Source: Arenibacter sp. P308M17
GTDB taxonomy: Bacteria; Bacteroidota; Bacteroidia; Flavobacteriales; Flavobacteriaceae
DNA length: 64,000 bases
Direction: 5' to 3'
NCBI RefSeq assembly: GCF_003426735.1
Contig: NZ_QVON01000006.1
Coordinates: 186,001-250,000, forward strand
Shown here: positions 43,417 to 52,875 of the stretch, one piece after another
How the letters are laid out: each line of letters opens with the position of its first letter
How positions within the stretch are numbered: position 1 is the stretch's first letter
Notes under the pieces: generated by a model
What the model saw: the letters and a program-made list of their open reading frames with translations, nothing else
What the model was told of the DNA's origin: nothing
Databases searched by the model: none
Program-made: the position numbers and the translations under genes

Positions 43417-45330
43417 ATGCGATTATATATATTTCTTTTTCTTAGTCTATGCCTCTCCGGTTTAAGGGCCCAAAACAAAGAATACTCAGCACTTTTCCTG
43501 AACGATACATTGCTTTCAAATGCAAATGCAGTTATTAGATTGGATGCCACGACCATTGAAATAGCAAGTCCCAAAAGTCTAAAACAAACCCATAAAAGAG
43601 TTGTTACCATATTAAATAAAAAGGGGAACAGTCATTCGGACCTACATGTTTATTATGACGACAAGATCAATGTCAAAAACCTTGGTGCTCTTGTTTACGA
43701 TAAATTCGGTAAGGAAATTAAGAAGTTTAAGAGTGCCGATTTTAAGGATATGGCCGCTGTCAGTAGCTTTTCTATATATGAGGACAGCAGAATAAAATTT
43801 TTAAATTACGTTCCCATCGACTATCCCTATACCATAGAGTTTTATTATGAAACTACCACATTCAATACCGCATGGATTCCTTTTTGGCGACCCTTGCAAG
43901 GATATAATGTTAGTACGGAAAAAAGCACTTTTGATGTAGTATTTGATAGTTCGGTCGGAGTTGGTAAAAAAGAGAATAATTTTTCCGGTTATAATTTAAA
44001 GGATTACAGTAAGGAAGGTCTTGTGAGCTATGTTGCTGAAAATCTGGCGGCAGTTGAACTGGAGGAGCTAAGTCCGGACTTTAGGAGTTTTAGCCCGCTA
44101 CTAATGGTAACCCCCCTAAATTTTCAATATGAGGGTTACTCAGGCCAGGCTGGGGATTGGGTGGTTATGGGTAAATGGATGTACGATAATTTACTGAGCG
44201 GTAGAACCAATCTTTCTGAGGAAACCGAACAACTGGCCAAGGATTTGGTCCTTGGATTGGATGATCCTATTGAAAAGGCACGAAAAATATATAAGTATGT
44301 ACAGGATAATACTAGATATATTAGTGTGCAGGTGGGTATTGGAGGTATTCAGCCCATTTCGGCGTCTGAAGTGGATAAGATCAAATATGGCGATTGTAAG
44401 GGTTTGACCAATTATACAAAAGCACTCCTTCAAGCAGTCGGCGTAGATTCTTATTACACGGAGGTTTATGCAACATCGTCCAGACAAATAGGTGTGGATG
44501 AAAATTTCCCGTCACTATTAGGTCAGGCCAATCATGTCATTTTAAATATTCCAATCGAAAATAAGGAATCCGTTTGGCTGGAATGTACCAGTCAAACAAT
44601 GCCTTTTGGGTTCTTGGGAGATTTTACCGATAACAGAAATGTTCTTGCAATTACTCCGGAAGGAGGTAAAATAATCAGCACTCCTAAGTACGGGCCATCA
44701 GAAAATACCCAAGTTACAGATGCAGAGTTGCAGATACTGGAAGACGGAAGCGTTGAAGCCAGTGTTACCATTGTTTCAAAAGGCATACCCTACGGTAACA
44801 AATATCATTTAGAAAGGGAAGAAAGTCGTGAACAGGATAAATATTTCAAAAATCATTGGAATTATATTGGCAATATGAGCATTGATGAAATGAAGTTCTT
44901 TAACGATAAGGAAAATGTTGCGTTTACACAAGAAGTGAGTTTTAAGGCCATCGATTTTTGTTCCTTTACCGGGGAGCGAATTTTATTTACTCCCAATGTT
45001 TTAAATAGGAATACGAATACCCCAAATAGGTATCGCAATAGAAAATTACCATTACAAATTGAAAGAGGATTTATAGATAAGGATGAATACGAAATCAATT
45101 TGCCAAAAGGGTATACCGCTGAGTTTATACCGGAAAATGTTTCCTTAGAAAATATCTTTGGTAATTATACCGTGGCAATTGAAAAAATAACCGATACCAA
45201 ATTAAGGTATGTAAGAAAGTTTGAGATTTCCGGAGGTTTTTATCCTAAGGAGCAATATGAAAACTATAGAGATTTTATAAAGGAAGTTTCAAAAAACGAT
45301 AATGCCAAAATTGTATTAACAAAACAATAA
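43417..45330 (+). CDS. DUF3857 / transglutaminase-like secreted protein (catalytic residues present)
   Basis: A 637-residue exported protein. Signal peptide residues 1-19 (ending LRAQ), an N-terminal DUF3857 beta domain (~45-240), then a transglutaminase-like domain (~270-420). In the latter the Cys is in YGDCKGLTNY and the His in QANHVILNI, so a papain-like site could be intact; WLECTSQTMPFG replaces the usual Asp block with Glu. A C-terminal DUF3858-like beta region follows. ATG 43417 is chosen over two preceding TTG codons. A paralogue lies nine bases downstream. Substrate unknown. Confidence 0.83.
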   Translation: MRLYIFLFLSLCLSGLRAQNKEYSALFLNDTLLSNANAVIRLDATTIEIASPKSLKQTHKRVVTILNKKGNSHSDLHVYYDDKINVKNLGALVYDKFGKEIKKFKSADFKDMAAVSSFSIYEDSRIKFLNYVPIDYPYTIEFYYETTTFNTAWIPFWRPLQGYNVSTEKSTFDVVFDSSVGVGKKENNFSGYNLKDYSKEGLVSYVAENLAAVELEELSPDFRSFSPLLMVTPLNFQYEGYSGQAGDWVVMGKWMYDNLLSGRTNLSEETEQLAKDLVLGLDDPIEKARKIYKYVQDNTRYISVQVGIGGIQPISASEVDKIKYGDCKGLTNYTKALLQAVGVDSYYTEVYATSSRQIGVDENFPSLLGQANHVILNIPIENKESVWLECTSQTMPFGFLGDFTDNRNVLAITPEGGKIISTPKYGPSENTQVTDAELQILEDGSVEASVTIVSKGIPYGNKYHLEREESREQDKYFKNHWNYIGNMSIDEMKFFNDKENVAFTQEVSFKAIDFCSFTGERILFTPNVLNRNTNTPNRYRNRKLPLQIERGFIDKDEYEINLPKGYTAEFIPENVSLENIFGNYTVAIEKITDTKLRYVRKFEISGGFYPKEQYENYRDFIKEVSKNDNAKIVLTKQ

Positions 45331-45338
45331 CCAACCCT

Positions 45339-47354
45339 ATGAAAAAATTATTACTGATTTACCTAGCCCTGAACATTCAATTTTTGATGGGTCAGGATTA
45401 TGATTTCGGAAAAGTCTCCAAAGAAGAATTATTGGAGGCGTTTAATCCATCGGATTCTGCTGCCACCGCTTCTTATTTATACAAGTATAGGAAGTCGTTT
45501 TTCGAATATTCAGAGGATAGTGGCTTTCAATTGATAACTGAGATTCACGAAAGAGTTAAGATTTATAACAAGGAAGGATTTGATTATGCTACCAAAAAAA
45601 TAAATCTATTCAAGGATGGGGGCGAATACGAAAAGATGACAGAGTTAAAAGCCATTACCTTTAATTTGGTAAATGATAATATAGAGGAAAGCAAACTTAA
45701 AGGTGATGGTGAGTTCGATATTGAATTGTCCAAATTCTATGATCAAAAGTCATTTGCCATGCCAAACGTTAAGGAGGGTTCTGTGATCGAGTATAAGTAC
45801 AAAGTACGATCTCCTTTTGTTTCTGTGGTGGACGAATTTAAGTTTCAACATGACATACCGGTAAAGAAATTGGTTGCGATATTCGAGGTGCCGGAGTATT
45901 TTAATTACAGTGTTAATGTTAAAGGATATATGTCCGTTGTTCCAAAAGTTGAAGTTCTTAACGGGGATATAACCTTTAATACAAAGTCAAGGTCTGGGGG
46001 TTCTTGGACCCCATCAAAAACAACCTTTAATACTTCCAAAATTTCCTACCTAAAAAACAGATCTTTGTATGAAATGAACGATGTTCCCGCGTTAAAAAGT
46101 GAACCTTTTGTGAACAATATAGACAATTATCGGTCATCCGTTAAGTATGAGCTATCCTACACTAAATTTCCCAACACCGGGCTTAAATACTATTCAACAA
46201 CATGGGAAGATGTTGTGAAAACAATTTATGAAAGTTCCAATTTTGGTAGTGAATTGAACAAAACCGGATATTTTGAGAAGGATTTGGAGGCCCTCTTGTT
46301 AAATGTTATGGATCCTTTGGAGAAAACATCAAAGATTTTCGATTTGGTCAAATCAAAAGTGAAATGGAATGGCTACTTTGGCAAATATACCGATATTGGG
46401 GTAAAACAGGCCTATAAAGAGGGTAGTGGCAATGTTGCCGAAATTAATTTGATGCTTACCTCCATGCTTAGGAGTATTGGTTTAAATGCCAATCCTGTTT
46501 TGGTAAGTACCAGGGATAATGGGATTCCCATTTTTCCAACAAGGGAAGGTTATAATTATGTAATCTCCGGAGTGGAGGTTGCCAATGACACTATTTTGTT
46601 GGATGCCACCAGCAGTTATAGTACACCGAATATTTTACCATTAAGGGCGTTGAACTGGGAAGGTAGAATGATCAAAAAGGAAGGTAGCTCGGTAACCGTG
46701 AATCTATATCCTAAGGATAAGGCCCTTGAGTCGGTAACCTTTGATGTAAAGATAACGGATAATGGGGATTTGGACGGTATGCTAAGGAGAATCAAGAAAG
46801 GTCATGGCGCCATGTATTATAGGGGGGAGTATAATGACGCCAATGAAGACGAATTCATTGAAAAACTTGAAAATAAATATGGGAGCATGGAAATCTCGGG
46901 TTTTGAGGTGACTAATAAGGACGATTTATCCCAAGCTATTACGGAGTCCTATAAATTTAATACAGAAGATCAAATAGAAATTATTGGGAATAGGATGTAT
47001 TTTTCACCTATGTTTTTTTTACGGACAGGGGAAAGTCCCTTTAAATTGGAAAAGAGGGAGTTTCCAGTGGATTTTGGGTATCCATCGGAAAGCAAATACC
47101 GGATAGGGATCAATATTCCCGAGGGATATGTTGTTGAAATTTTACCTGAACCCGCAATGCTAAAGTTACCGGATGGCTTGGGAAGCTTTACGTATAATCT
47201 TTCTGCCTCTTCCGATCGTATACAATTAATGGTGAACACTAAATTGGAGCAATCGGTCATAGCTCCCCTCTATTATGATACGCTCAAAGAATATTTTAAA
47301 TTAATGATCGGAAAAATGAACGAAAAAATAGTTTTGTCCAAAAATTCTAAATAA
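45339..47354 (+). CDS. DUF3857 / transglutaminase-like secreted protein, catalytic site degenerate
   Basis: A 671-residue paralogue of the preceding protein with the same layout: signal peptide residues 1-18 (ending LMGQ), DUF3857 domain and transglutaminase-like domain. The segment aligned to the catalytic Cys reads SGNVAEINLMLTSML (Cys replaced by Val) and that aligned to the catalytic His reads EGYNYVISGVEV (His replaced by Tyr), although LLDATSSYSTPN keeps the Asp. It is thus probably not a peptidase or crosslinker by itself. It may bind or regulate the partner. The stop overlaps the MazG-like gene by one base. Confidence 0.82.
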   Translation: MKKLLLIYLALNIQFLMGQDYDFGKVSKEELLEAFNPSDSAATASYLYKYRKSFFEYSEDSGFQLITEIHERVKIYNKEGFDYATKKINLFKDGGEYEKMTELKAITFNLVNDNIEESKLKGDGEFDIELSKFYDQKSFAMPNVKEGSVIEYKYKVRSPFVSVVDEFKFQHDIPVKKLVAIFEVPEYFNYSVNVKGYMSVVPKVEVLNGDITFNTKSRSGGSWTPSKTTFNTSKISYLKNRSLYEMNDVPALKSEPFVNNIDNYRSSVKYELSYTKFPNTGLKYYSTTWEDVVKTIYESSNFGSELNKTGYFEKDLEALLLNVMDPLEKTSKIFDLVKSKVKWNGYFGKYTDIGVKQAYKEGSGNVAEINLMLTSMLRSIGLNANPVLVSTRDNGIPIFPTREGYNYVISGVEVANDTILLDATSSYSTPNILPLRALNWEGRMIKKEGSSVTVNLYPKDKALESVTFDVKITDNGDLDGMLRRIKKGHGAMYYRGEYNDANEDEFIEKLENKYGSMEISGFEVTNKDDLSQAITESYKFNTEDQIEIIGNRMYFSPMFFLRTGESPFKLEKREFPVDFGYPSESKYRIGINIPEGYVVEILPEPAMLKLPDGLGSFTYNLSASSDRIQLMVNTKLEQSVIAPLYYDTLKEYFKLMIGKMNEKIVLSKNSK

Positions 47355-47680
47355 TGAACATAGAAAACGCACAGGAAGCCGTAGACGAATGGATAAAGGC
47401 CCATGGAGTACGCTATTTTAACGAACTTACCAATATGGCCCAGCTTACGGAGGAAGTAGGGGAGGTGGCCAGAATTATTGCAAGGCGGTATGGGGAGCAA
47501 AGCGAAAAGGAGTCTGACAAGGATAAGGATCTAGGGGAAGAACTGGCAGATGTGCTTTTCGTAGTACTCTGTCTGGCCAATCAGACGGGCATAAATTTAC
47601 AGGAGTCCTTCCATAAGAAATTAAACCTTAAGGCCAAACGCGATCATAATCGCCACCACAATAATAAAAAGCTGAAATAG
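47354..47680 (+). CDS. MazG-like nucleotide pyrophosphohydrolase
   Basis: A 108-residue all-alpha NTP pyrophosphohydrolase. The metal-binding motifs are TEEVGEVAR (about residues 31-39) and EELADVLFVV (about 63-72), with EExxE and ExxD spacing. Single-domain MazG proteins hydrolyse non-canonical or excess dNTPs. It starts within the stop of the preceding gene (TAATG) and precedes aroA by 80 bp, which contains a separate promoter element. Confidence 0.9.
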   Translation: MNIENAQEAVDEWIKAHGVRYFNELTNMAQLTEEVGEVARIIARRYGEQSEKESDKDKDLGEELADVLFVVLCLANQTGINLQESFHKKLNLKAKRDHNRHHNNKKLK

Positions 47681-47683
47681 TGT

Positions 47684-47691
47684 TATATTTG
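47684..47691 (+). promoter_or_regulatory. -7 element upstream of aroA
   Basis: TATATTTG matches TAnnTTTG, 69 bp before the aroA start. No clear -33 TTTG is seen. Confidence 0.45.
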
Positions 47692-47760
47692 TAGCTTGTT
47701 TTTGTTTCTTCGATCAGAAATAACAAATAATGTAAATAGGTATTAAAAATCCCATAAAAA

Positions 47761-48990
47761 TTGAAGCTACATTTATCAGCCCCTTCAGAAACCCTTATTA
47801 AATCAGAAATAAAAATTACTGGATCCAAAAGCGAATCCAATAGGTTGTTGCTGTTACAGGCCTTATTTCCTTCTATAAAAATAAAGAACCTTTCCAATTC
47901 CGATGATGCGGAAGTGATGCAAAAAGGCCTGCAGATCGGCAAAGGAGTTGTGGATATACATCATGCCGGTACGGCCATGCGTTTTTTAACCGCCTATTTT
48001 GCGTCACAGGAAAACAAGGAAGTTACCCTCACAGGGTCTAAAAGAATGACCGAAAGGCCCATCAAAGTTTTGATAGAGGCATTGCGGGGCTTGGGAGCGG
48101 AAATAAGTTATTTAAAGGAAGAGGGTTATCCGCCCATTGCCATAAAGGGTAAAAGGTTGACAAAGCATAAAGTTAGTTTGCCTGCGGATATCAGTAGTCA
48201 ATATATTTCGGCCCTGCTTCTGATAGCCCCAAGTTTGGAAAATGGAATCGAGCTGGAGCTGGTCGGTAAAATTACATCGGTACCCTACATAAAAATGACC
48301 TTGGGCCTACTTTCCCAAATTGGGGTAACGGGTTCTTTTCAGGGAAATACGATTCGGGTATTGCCAAAAACTACTGTTGAGCCCTACACCCTGGTAGTGG
48401 AATCGGATTGGAGTTCCGCCTCCTATTTTTATAGTATAGCGGCACTTTGTGATTTAGGTACGGAAATATCTTTGTCCGCCTATACTAAGAACAGCCTTCA
48501 GGGAGATAGCGTACTCCAGGAAATTTACCGGAATTTTGGTGTGGAAACCCATTTTCAGGACCACAAAGTTGTTTTGAAAAAAATTGCCGCTCCCAACAAT
48601 ATCATTTTCAATTTTGATCTGGCCAATGCCCCGGATATAGCACAGACCATTGCTGTAAGCTGTTTGGGTTTGGGAGTAGGATGTCATATAACGGGCCTTC
48701 ATACCCTTAAAATCAAGGAAACCGATAGGTTGGAGGCATTAAAGACGGAAATGACCAAGTTGGGCGCATCCATATCCGTAACCAATAATAGCTTGACGCT
48801 GGAACCTTCCCAAGAAATTAAAAACGAAATAGCCATAGATACCTATAATGATCACAGAATGGCCATGGCCTTTGCTCCCTTGGCGCTAAAAACTCCTCTG
48901 TACATCAACGATGCGGAAGTGGTATCCAAATCATACCCGGACTATTGGGAGGATCTGAAAAATCTCAATTTCAAGGTGCAGGCCGTTTGA
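47761..48990 (+). CDS. aroA: 3-phosphoshikimate 1-carboxyvinyltransferase (EPSP synthase)
   Basis: A 409-residue enzyme of the shikimate pathway that joins PEP to shikimate 3-phosphate. The substrate-binding ITGSKSESNRLLLLQAL is at about residues 19-35, HAGTAMRFLTAYFA (about 65-78) replaces the usual N-A-G-T block, and DTYNDHRMAMAFAPLA (about 360-375) closes the active site. The start is TTG at 47761. The other pathway genes in the window (pheA operon, 35.6-39.7 kb) are not adjacent. At 409 residues it is slightly shorter than E. coli AroA (427), as usual for Bacteroidota. Confidence 0.93.
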   Translation: MKLHLSAPSETLIKSEIKITGSKSESNRLLLLQALFPSIKIKNLSNSDDAEVMQKGLQIGKGVVDIHHAGTAMRFLTAYFASQENKEVTLTGSKRMTERPIKVLIEALRGLGAEISYLKEEGYPPIAIKGKRLTKHKVSLPADISSQYISALLLIAPSLENGIELELVGKITSVPYIKMTLGLLSQIGVTGSFQGNTIRVLPKTTVEPYTLVVESDWSSASYFYSIAALCDLGTEISLSAYTKNSLQGDSVLQEIYRNFGVETHFQDHKVVLKKIAAPNNIIFNFDLANAPDIAQTIAVSCLGLGVGCHITGLHTLKIKETDRLEALKTEMTKLGASISVTNNSLTLEPSQEIKNEIAIDTYNDHRMAMAFAPLALKTPLYINDAEVVSKSYPDYWEDLKNLNFKVQAV

Positions 48991-49013
48991 TTTTTATTTA
49001 TATAGGGATTTAC

Positions 49014-49045
49014 TTGACATCGCCCTCTGCATAATCGTATATTTG
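49014..49045 (+). promoter_or_regulatory. queA promoter
   Basis: TTG at 49014-49016 and TATATTTG at 49038-49045 with a 21-bp spacer, matching the Bacteroidota consensus. The queA start codon is at 49086. Confidence 0.7.
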
Positions 49046-49085
49046 CAGCCGCTAAACATGAATCTAAATTTAAGGAATATACTAA

Positions 49086-50135
49086 ATGAAATTATCGCAC
49101 TTCAATTTTGAACTTCCAAATGAATTATTGGCAGAGTATCCGGCAGAGAATAGGGATGAGTCCAAACTAATGGTCATTCATAGGAGTACAGGAAAAATAG
49201 AACACAAAATGTTCAAGGATCTAATTGACTATTTTGATGAGGGCGATGTTATGGTGCTGAACAACACCAAAGTTTTTCCTGCTAGATTATATGGTAATAA
49301 GGAAAAGACCGGTGCAAGGATCGAGGTTTTTTTATTGCGTGAATTAAATGAGGAACAACGTCTTTGGGACGTACTGGTAGATCCGGCACGTAAAATAAGA
49401 ATAGGGAACAAGCTTTATTTTGGCGATGATGAAACCCTTGTGGCCGAGGTGATAGACAATACCACCTCAAGGGGCAGGACTTTGAGGTTCCTTTATGATG
49501 GCTCCTATGCCGATTTCAGAAGAAAACTAAAGGAACTTGGCGAAACACCATTGCCCAAATATATTAAGCGAAAGGTGGAGGCCGAGGACGAGAAAAGATA
49601 TCAGACCATTTATGCAAAGCATGAAGGTGCCGTTGCGGCACCCACTGCCGGGTTGCATTTTTCCAAACATTTGTTGAAAAGATTGGAAATAAAGGGAATC
49701 GACTTTGCAGAGGTGACCCTACATGTAGGTCTGGGAACTTTTAATCCTGTGGAAGTTGAGGATCTTTCCAAACACAAGATGGACAGTGAGGAATTGATCA
49801 TAGATGAAAGGGCAACGGAAATCGTTAATGCCGCCAAGCTAAAGAAACGTCGTATTTGTGCGGTAGGGACCACTGCAATGAGGGCCTTGGAAAGTGCCGT
49901 CTCCTCGCAACAGACCTTGAATACCTTTGATGGTTGGACGAACAAGTTTGTTTTTCCTCCGTACGATTTTAGTATTGCCAATGCCATGGTGACCAATTTT
50001 CACCTGCCAAAATCGACCCTCTTAATGATGGTTTCGGCCTTTATGGGACATGATTTGATGAAAAAGGCATATAAGGAAGCCATCTTGGAAGGATATAAAT
50101 TTTATTCCTACGGGGATGCCATGTTGATCATTTAA
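49086..50135 (+). CDS. queA: S-adenosylmethionine:tRNA ribosyltransferase-isomerase QueA
   Basis: A 349-residue enzyme that transfers the ribosyl part of SAM to preQ1 in tRNA, giving epoxyqueuosine. It starts [20 protein letters not shown] and contains the conserved [19 protein letters not shown]-like [21 protein letters not shown] and [10 protein letters not shown] stretches. Length is standard. It has its own promoter and terminator. Together with the transporter gene at 0.6 kb it shows that this cell modifies tRNA with queuosine. Confidence 0.96.
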   Translation: MKLSHFNFELPNELLAEYPAENRDESKLMVIHRSTGKIEHKMFKDLIDYFDEGDVMVLNNTKVFPARLYGNKEKTGARIEVFLLRELNEEQRLWDVLVDPARKIRIGNKLYFGDDETLVAEVIDNTTSRGRTLRFLYDGSYADFRRKLKELGETPLPKYIKRKVEAEDEKRYQTIYAKHEGAVAAPTAGLHFSKHLLKRLEIKGIDFAEVTLHVGLGTFNPVEVEDLSKHKMDSEELIIDERATEIVNAAKLKKRRICAVGTTAMRALESAVSSQQTLNTFDGWTNKFVFPPYDFSIANAMVTNFHLPKSTLLMMVSAFMGHDLMKKAYKEAILEGYKFYSYGDAMLII

Positions 50136-50154
50136 GTATACAAATTAGTATTAT

Positions 50155-50199
50155 AATCCCGTCAGTAGCGCAGATAATTGTGGATTGACGGGATTTTTT
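50155..50199 (+). terminator. Intrinsic terminator after queA
   Basis: AATCCCGTCA (50155-50164) and TGACGGGATT (50186-50195) pair over 10 bp with a 21-base loop, followed by a T run. The rlmN start lies 15 bp downstream. Confidence 0.8.
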
Positions 50200-50210
50200 A
50201 TCTTTAGGAT

Positions 50211-51257
50211 GTGGAAGTTGTAAAAAACAAAAGGGATATAAGGGCCTATACCAAGGACCAGCTTAGGTCGTTTTTTGAAGATCAGGGGGACAAAGCCTTT
50301 AGGGGCAACCAGGTCTACGAATGGCTGTGGCAAAAGGCGGCCCATTCCTTTGCGGATATGACCAATATTTCCAAGGAGACAAGGCAGATGTTGGAAGATA
50401 ATTTTGTGATCAACCATATAAAGGTAGATCAAATGCAACGGAGTAGCGACGGCACTATTAAAAATGCAGTCCGCCTGCACGATGACCTTATAGTAGAATC
50501 TGTCCTGATCCCCACAAAAACAAGAACTACCGCCTGTGTGTCCAGTCAAGTGGGCTGTAGTTTGGATTGTAAATTTTGTGCTACTGCCCGACTAAAGCGG
50601 ATGAGAAACCTTAATCCGGACGAGATTTATGACCAAGTGGTGGCCATAGACAATGAGAGTAGGCTGTATTTTGATCGCCCATTGAGCAATATTGTGTTTA
50701 TGGGCATGGGAGAGCCCTTAATGAATTATAACAATGTGCTTTTGGCCATCGATAAGATTACCTCCCCGGAGGGCTTGGGGATGTCTCCCAAACGTATAAC
50801 CGTTTCGACTTCGGGGGTGCCCAAAATGATCCGTAAAATGGCGGACGGGGAAGTGAAGTTTAAATTGGCGGTTTCCCTGCATTCCGCCATAGAGGAAATA
50901 AGGACTTCCATAATGCCCTTCAATGCAACCTTTACCTTGACCGACCTAAGGGCGTCACTTGAATATTGGTACCAAAAAACAAAAAGTAGGATTACTTATG
51001 AATATGTGGTCTGGGAGGGTATCAACGACACTCGAAGGGATGTTGATGCCTTGGTAGATTTCTGTAGGTTTGCCCCTTCCAAGGTGAACCTTATCGAGTA
51101 CAATCCAATAGACGATGGGGAATTTAAGCAGGCGAACAATGCCGCCATTGAAATGTACGTAAGTACACTGGAAAAAAATGGCATAACGGTAACGGTAAGA
51201 CGTTCCAGGGGTAAGGATATTGATGCGGCATGCGGACAGTTGGCCAATAAATCCTAG
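50211..51257 (+). CDS. rlmN: 23S rRNA (adenine2503-C2)-methyltransferase RlmN (also tRNA)
   Basis: A 348-residue radical SAM methyltransferase acting on A2503 of 23S rRNA and A37 of some tRNAs. The iron-sulfur cluster motif CSLDCKFC (C-x3-C-x2-C) is at about residues 115-122. FMGMGEPLMNY is the GEPL SAM-binding motif, and SQVGC and the C-terminal DAACGQL hold the two cysteines needed for methyl transfer. The start is GTG at 50211; an overlapping ATG two bases upstream is out of frame. Confidence 0.96.
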   Translation: MEVVKNKRDIRAYTKDQLRSFFEDQGDKAFRGNQVYEWLWQKAAHSFADMTNISKETRQMLEDNFVINHIKVDQMQRSSDGTIKNAVRLHDDLIVESVLIPTKTRTTACVSSQVGCSLDCKFCATARLKRMRNLNPDEIYDQVVAIDNESRLYFDRPLSNIVFMGMGEPLMNYNNVLLAIDKITSPEGLGMSPKRITVSTSGVPKMIRKMADGEVKFKLAVSLHSAIEEIRTSIMPFNATFTLTDLRASLEYWYQKTKSRITYEYVVWEGINDTRRDVDALVDFCRFAPSKVNLIEYNPIDDGEFKQANNAAIEMYVSTLEKNGITVTVRRSRGKDIDAACGQLANKS

Positions 51258-51426
51258 ATAAATCGGATCGTGGGGGGAAGTACCTTGGTTTTTGCCGATT
51301 TCCTCTACAAACTCGCCAAAATCTATAAAATAGGGTTACATAACCATTGCGGGCCGTTAATTACTATCTTTTTTTACCTAATTTTACGGAACTGAACAAA
51401 CAGTCCAAAATAGCCCAAAAAATCCC

Positions 51427-52404
51427 TTGAAAGTTGTATCCCAAATAAAGGAACCGATTAATCAGGAAATGGAACTTTTTGAAAAAAAGTTTTATGAATC
51501 CATGTCTTCCAAGGTTGCCTTATTAAATAGGATTACGTACTATATTGTTAACCGAAAGGGGAAGCAGATGCGCCCAATGTTCGTATTTCTTACGGCCAAA
51601 TTGCTGAATAACGGAGAGGTAAACGAAAGGACGTACAGGGGAGCATCGGTCATAGAACTTATACATACTGCCACTCTGGTCCATGACGATGTTGTGGACG
51701 ATAGCAATAAACGTCGTGGTTTCTTCTCGGTAAATGCCCTATGGAAAAATAAGATTGCCGTTCTGGTGGGCGACTACCTACTTTCAAAAGGGCTTCTATT
51801 GTCCATAGACAATGGGGATTTTGATCTTCTCAGCATTATTTCCGTAGCCGTACGTGAAATGAGTGAGGGGGAATTGCTTCAGATTGAAAAGGCGAGGCGT
51901 TTGGATATTACCGAGGAGGTGTATTACGATATTATAAGGCAGAAGACGGCCACCCTGATTGCCGCTTGCTGTAGTTTGGGGGCCTGTTCCGTAAAACCGG
52001 ATTCCGCGGATGTGGAAACTTTTAGGAAGTTTGGGGAGTTGATCGGTATGGCCTTTCAAATCAAGGATGATCTGTTCGATTACGGGGAGGAAAGAATTGG
52101 CAAGCCTACAGGGATAGATATTAAGGAGCAAAAAATGACCTTACCGTTGATATACGTACTTAATCAATGTTCCAAGACCGAAAAAAAATGGTTGATCAAT
52201 TCCATCAAAAACCACAACAAGAATAAAAAGCGGGTAAAGGAAGTCATCGCCTTTGTAAAAATGAACGGAGGCCTTGAATATGCCGTGGAAAAGATGTTGG
52301 CGTACAAGGAAGAGGCATTGGCCTTGTTGGATACCTATCCGGATTCGGAATATAAAAGTTCACTTAAACTCATGGTGAACTATGTGGTAGATCGAAAAAA
52401 GTAG
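51427..52404 (+). CDS. Polyprenyl diphosphate synthase (octaprenyl type)
   Basis: A 325-residue trans-prenyl synthase. The two Asp-rich motifs are VHDDVVDDSNKRRG (about residues 85-98) and FQIKDDLFDYG (about 213-223). The GKQMRPMFVFL region is the N-terminal lysine/arginine site for IPP. Chain length is set by residues before the first motif and cannot be stated firmly; the neighbours and size suggest a menaquinone side-chain synthase of the IspB/HepT kind. The start is TTG at 51427. It could also supply GGPP for the carotenoid genes at 7 kb, but there is no direct sign of that. Confidence 0.88.
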   Translation: MKVVSQIKEPINQEMELFEKKFYESMSSKVALLNRITYYIVNRKGKQMRPMFVFLTAKLLNNGEVNERTYRGASVIELIHTATLVHDDVVDDSNKRRGFFSVNALWKNKIAVLVGDYLLSKGLLLSIDNGDFDLLSIISVAVREMSEGELLQIEKARRLDITEEVYYDIIRQKTATLIAACCSLGACSVKPDSADVETFRKFGELIGMAFQIKDDLFDYGEERIGKPTGIDIKEQKMTLPLIYVLNQCSKTEKKWLINSIKNHNKNKKRVKEVIAFVKMNGGLEYAVEKMLAYKEEALALLDTYPDSEYKSSLKLMVNYVVDRKK

Positions 52405-52483
52405 GTCTTGCCTGCCGTAATTCATTATAACATATCTTCGGGATGGCGTTTTTATTTTTAATATTAGAGTGGTCGGAACGATC

Positions 52484-52750
52484 TTAGTTTTTAGATTCGA
52501 TGCCTGTGCTGGTACCAATGCCGCGTTCCATTTCTTCCGTAAATTCATCCTTATAATAGGTTCTTTTGCAATGGGAGCAGCTAATGGTCGTATGGGTGCC
52601 CACTTCAAAAAGGGAGATCCAGAATAGGTGAAAATAGGTGGTACCCGTAACCGCTGTTAGGGTTCCCTTGTTTTCGCAATAGGGGCATTCCACACTTTGA
52701 AGCAATTTTGAAGTGGTCTTTCCCGGTTTGGTGCCTAGAAATAATATCAT
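52484..52750 (-). CDS. Small zinc-ribbon protein
   Basis: An 88-residue protein with two Cys pairs, CPYC (about residues 22-25) and CSHC (about 58-61), that would form one zinc ribbon around a short hydrophobic segment. No other domain is seen. It is convergent with the polyprenyl synthase gene and divergent from dnaG. The function is not known; similar small proteins are common in flavobacteria. Confidence 0.7.
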   Translation of the reverse strand: MILFLGTKPGKTTSKLLQSVECPYCENKGTLTAVTGTTYFHLFWISLFEVGTHTTISCSHCKRTYYKDEFTEEMERGIGTSTGIESKN

Positions 52751-52875
52751 TTCCTGTTCGTTTATCCTTCTATAATGAAAATTGCAATTTAACCAATATT
52801 TATTTTATAAGGATGGCTTTTCCTTTTTTCAACAGGCCTTAAAGTACTATCTTTAACTTGAAAAAAATGTAAAGA

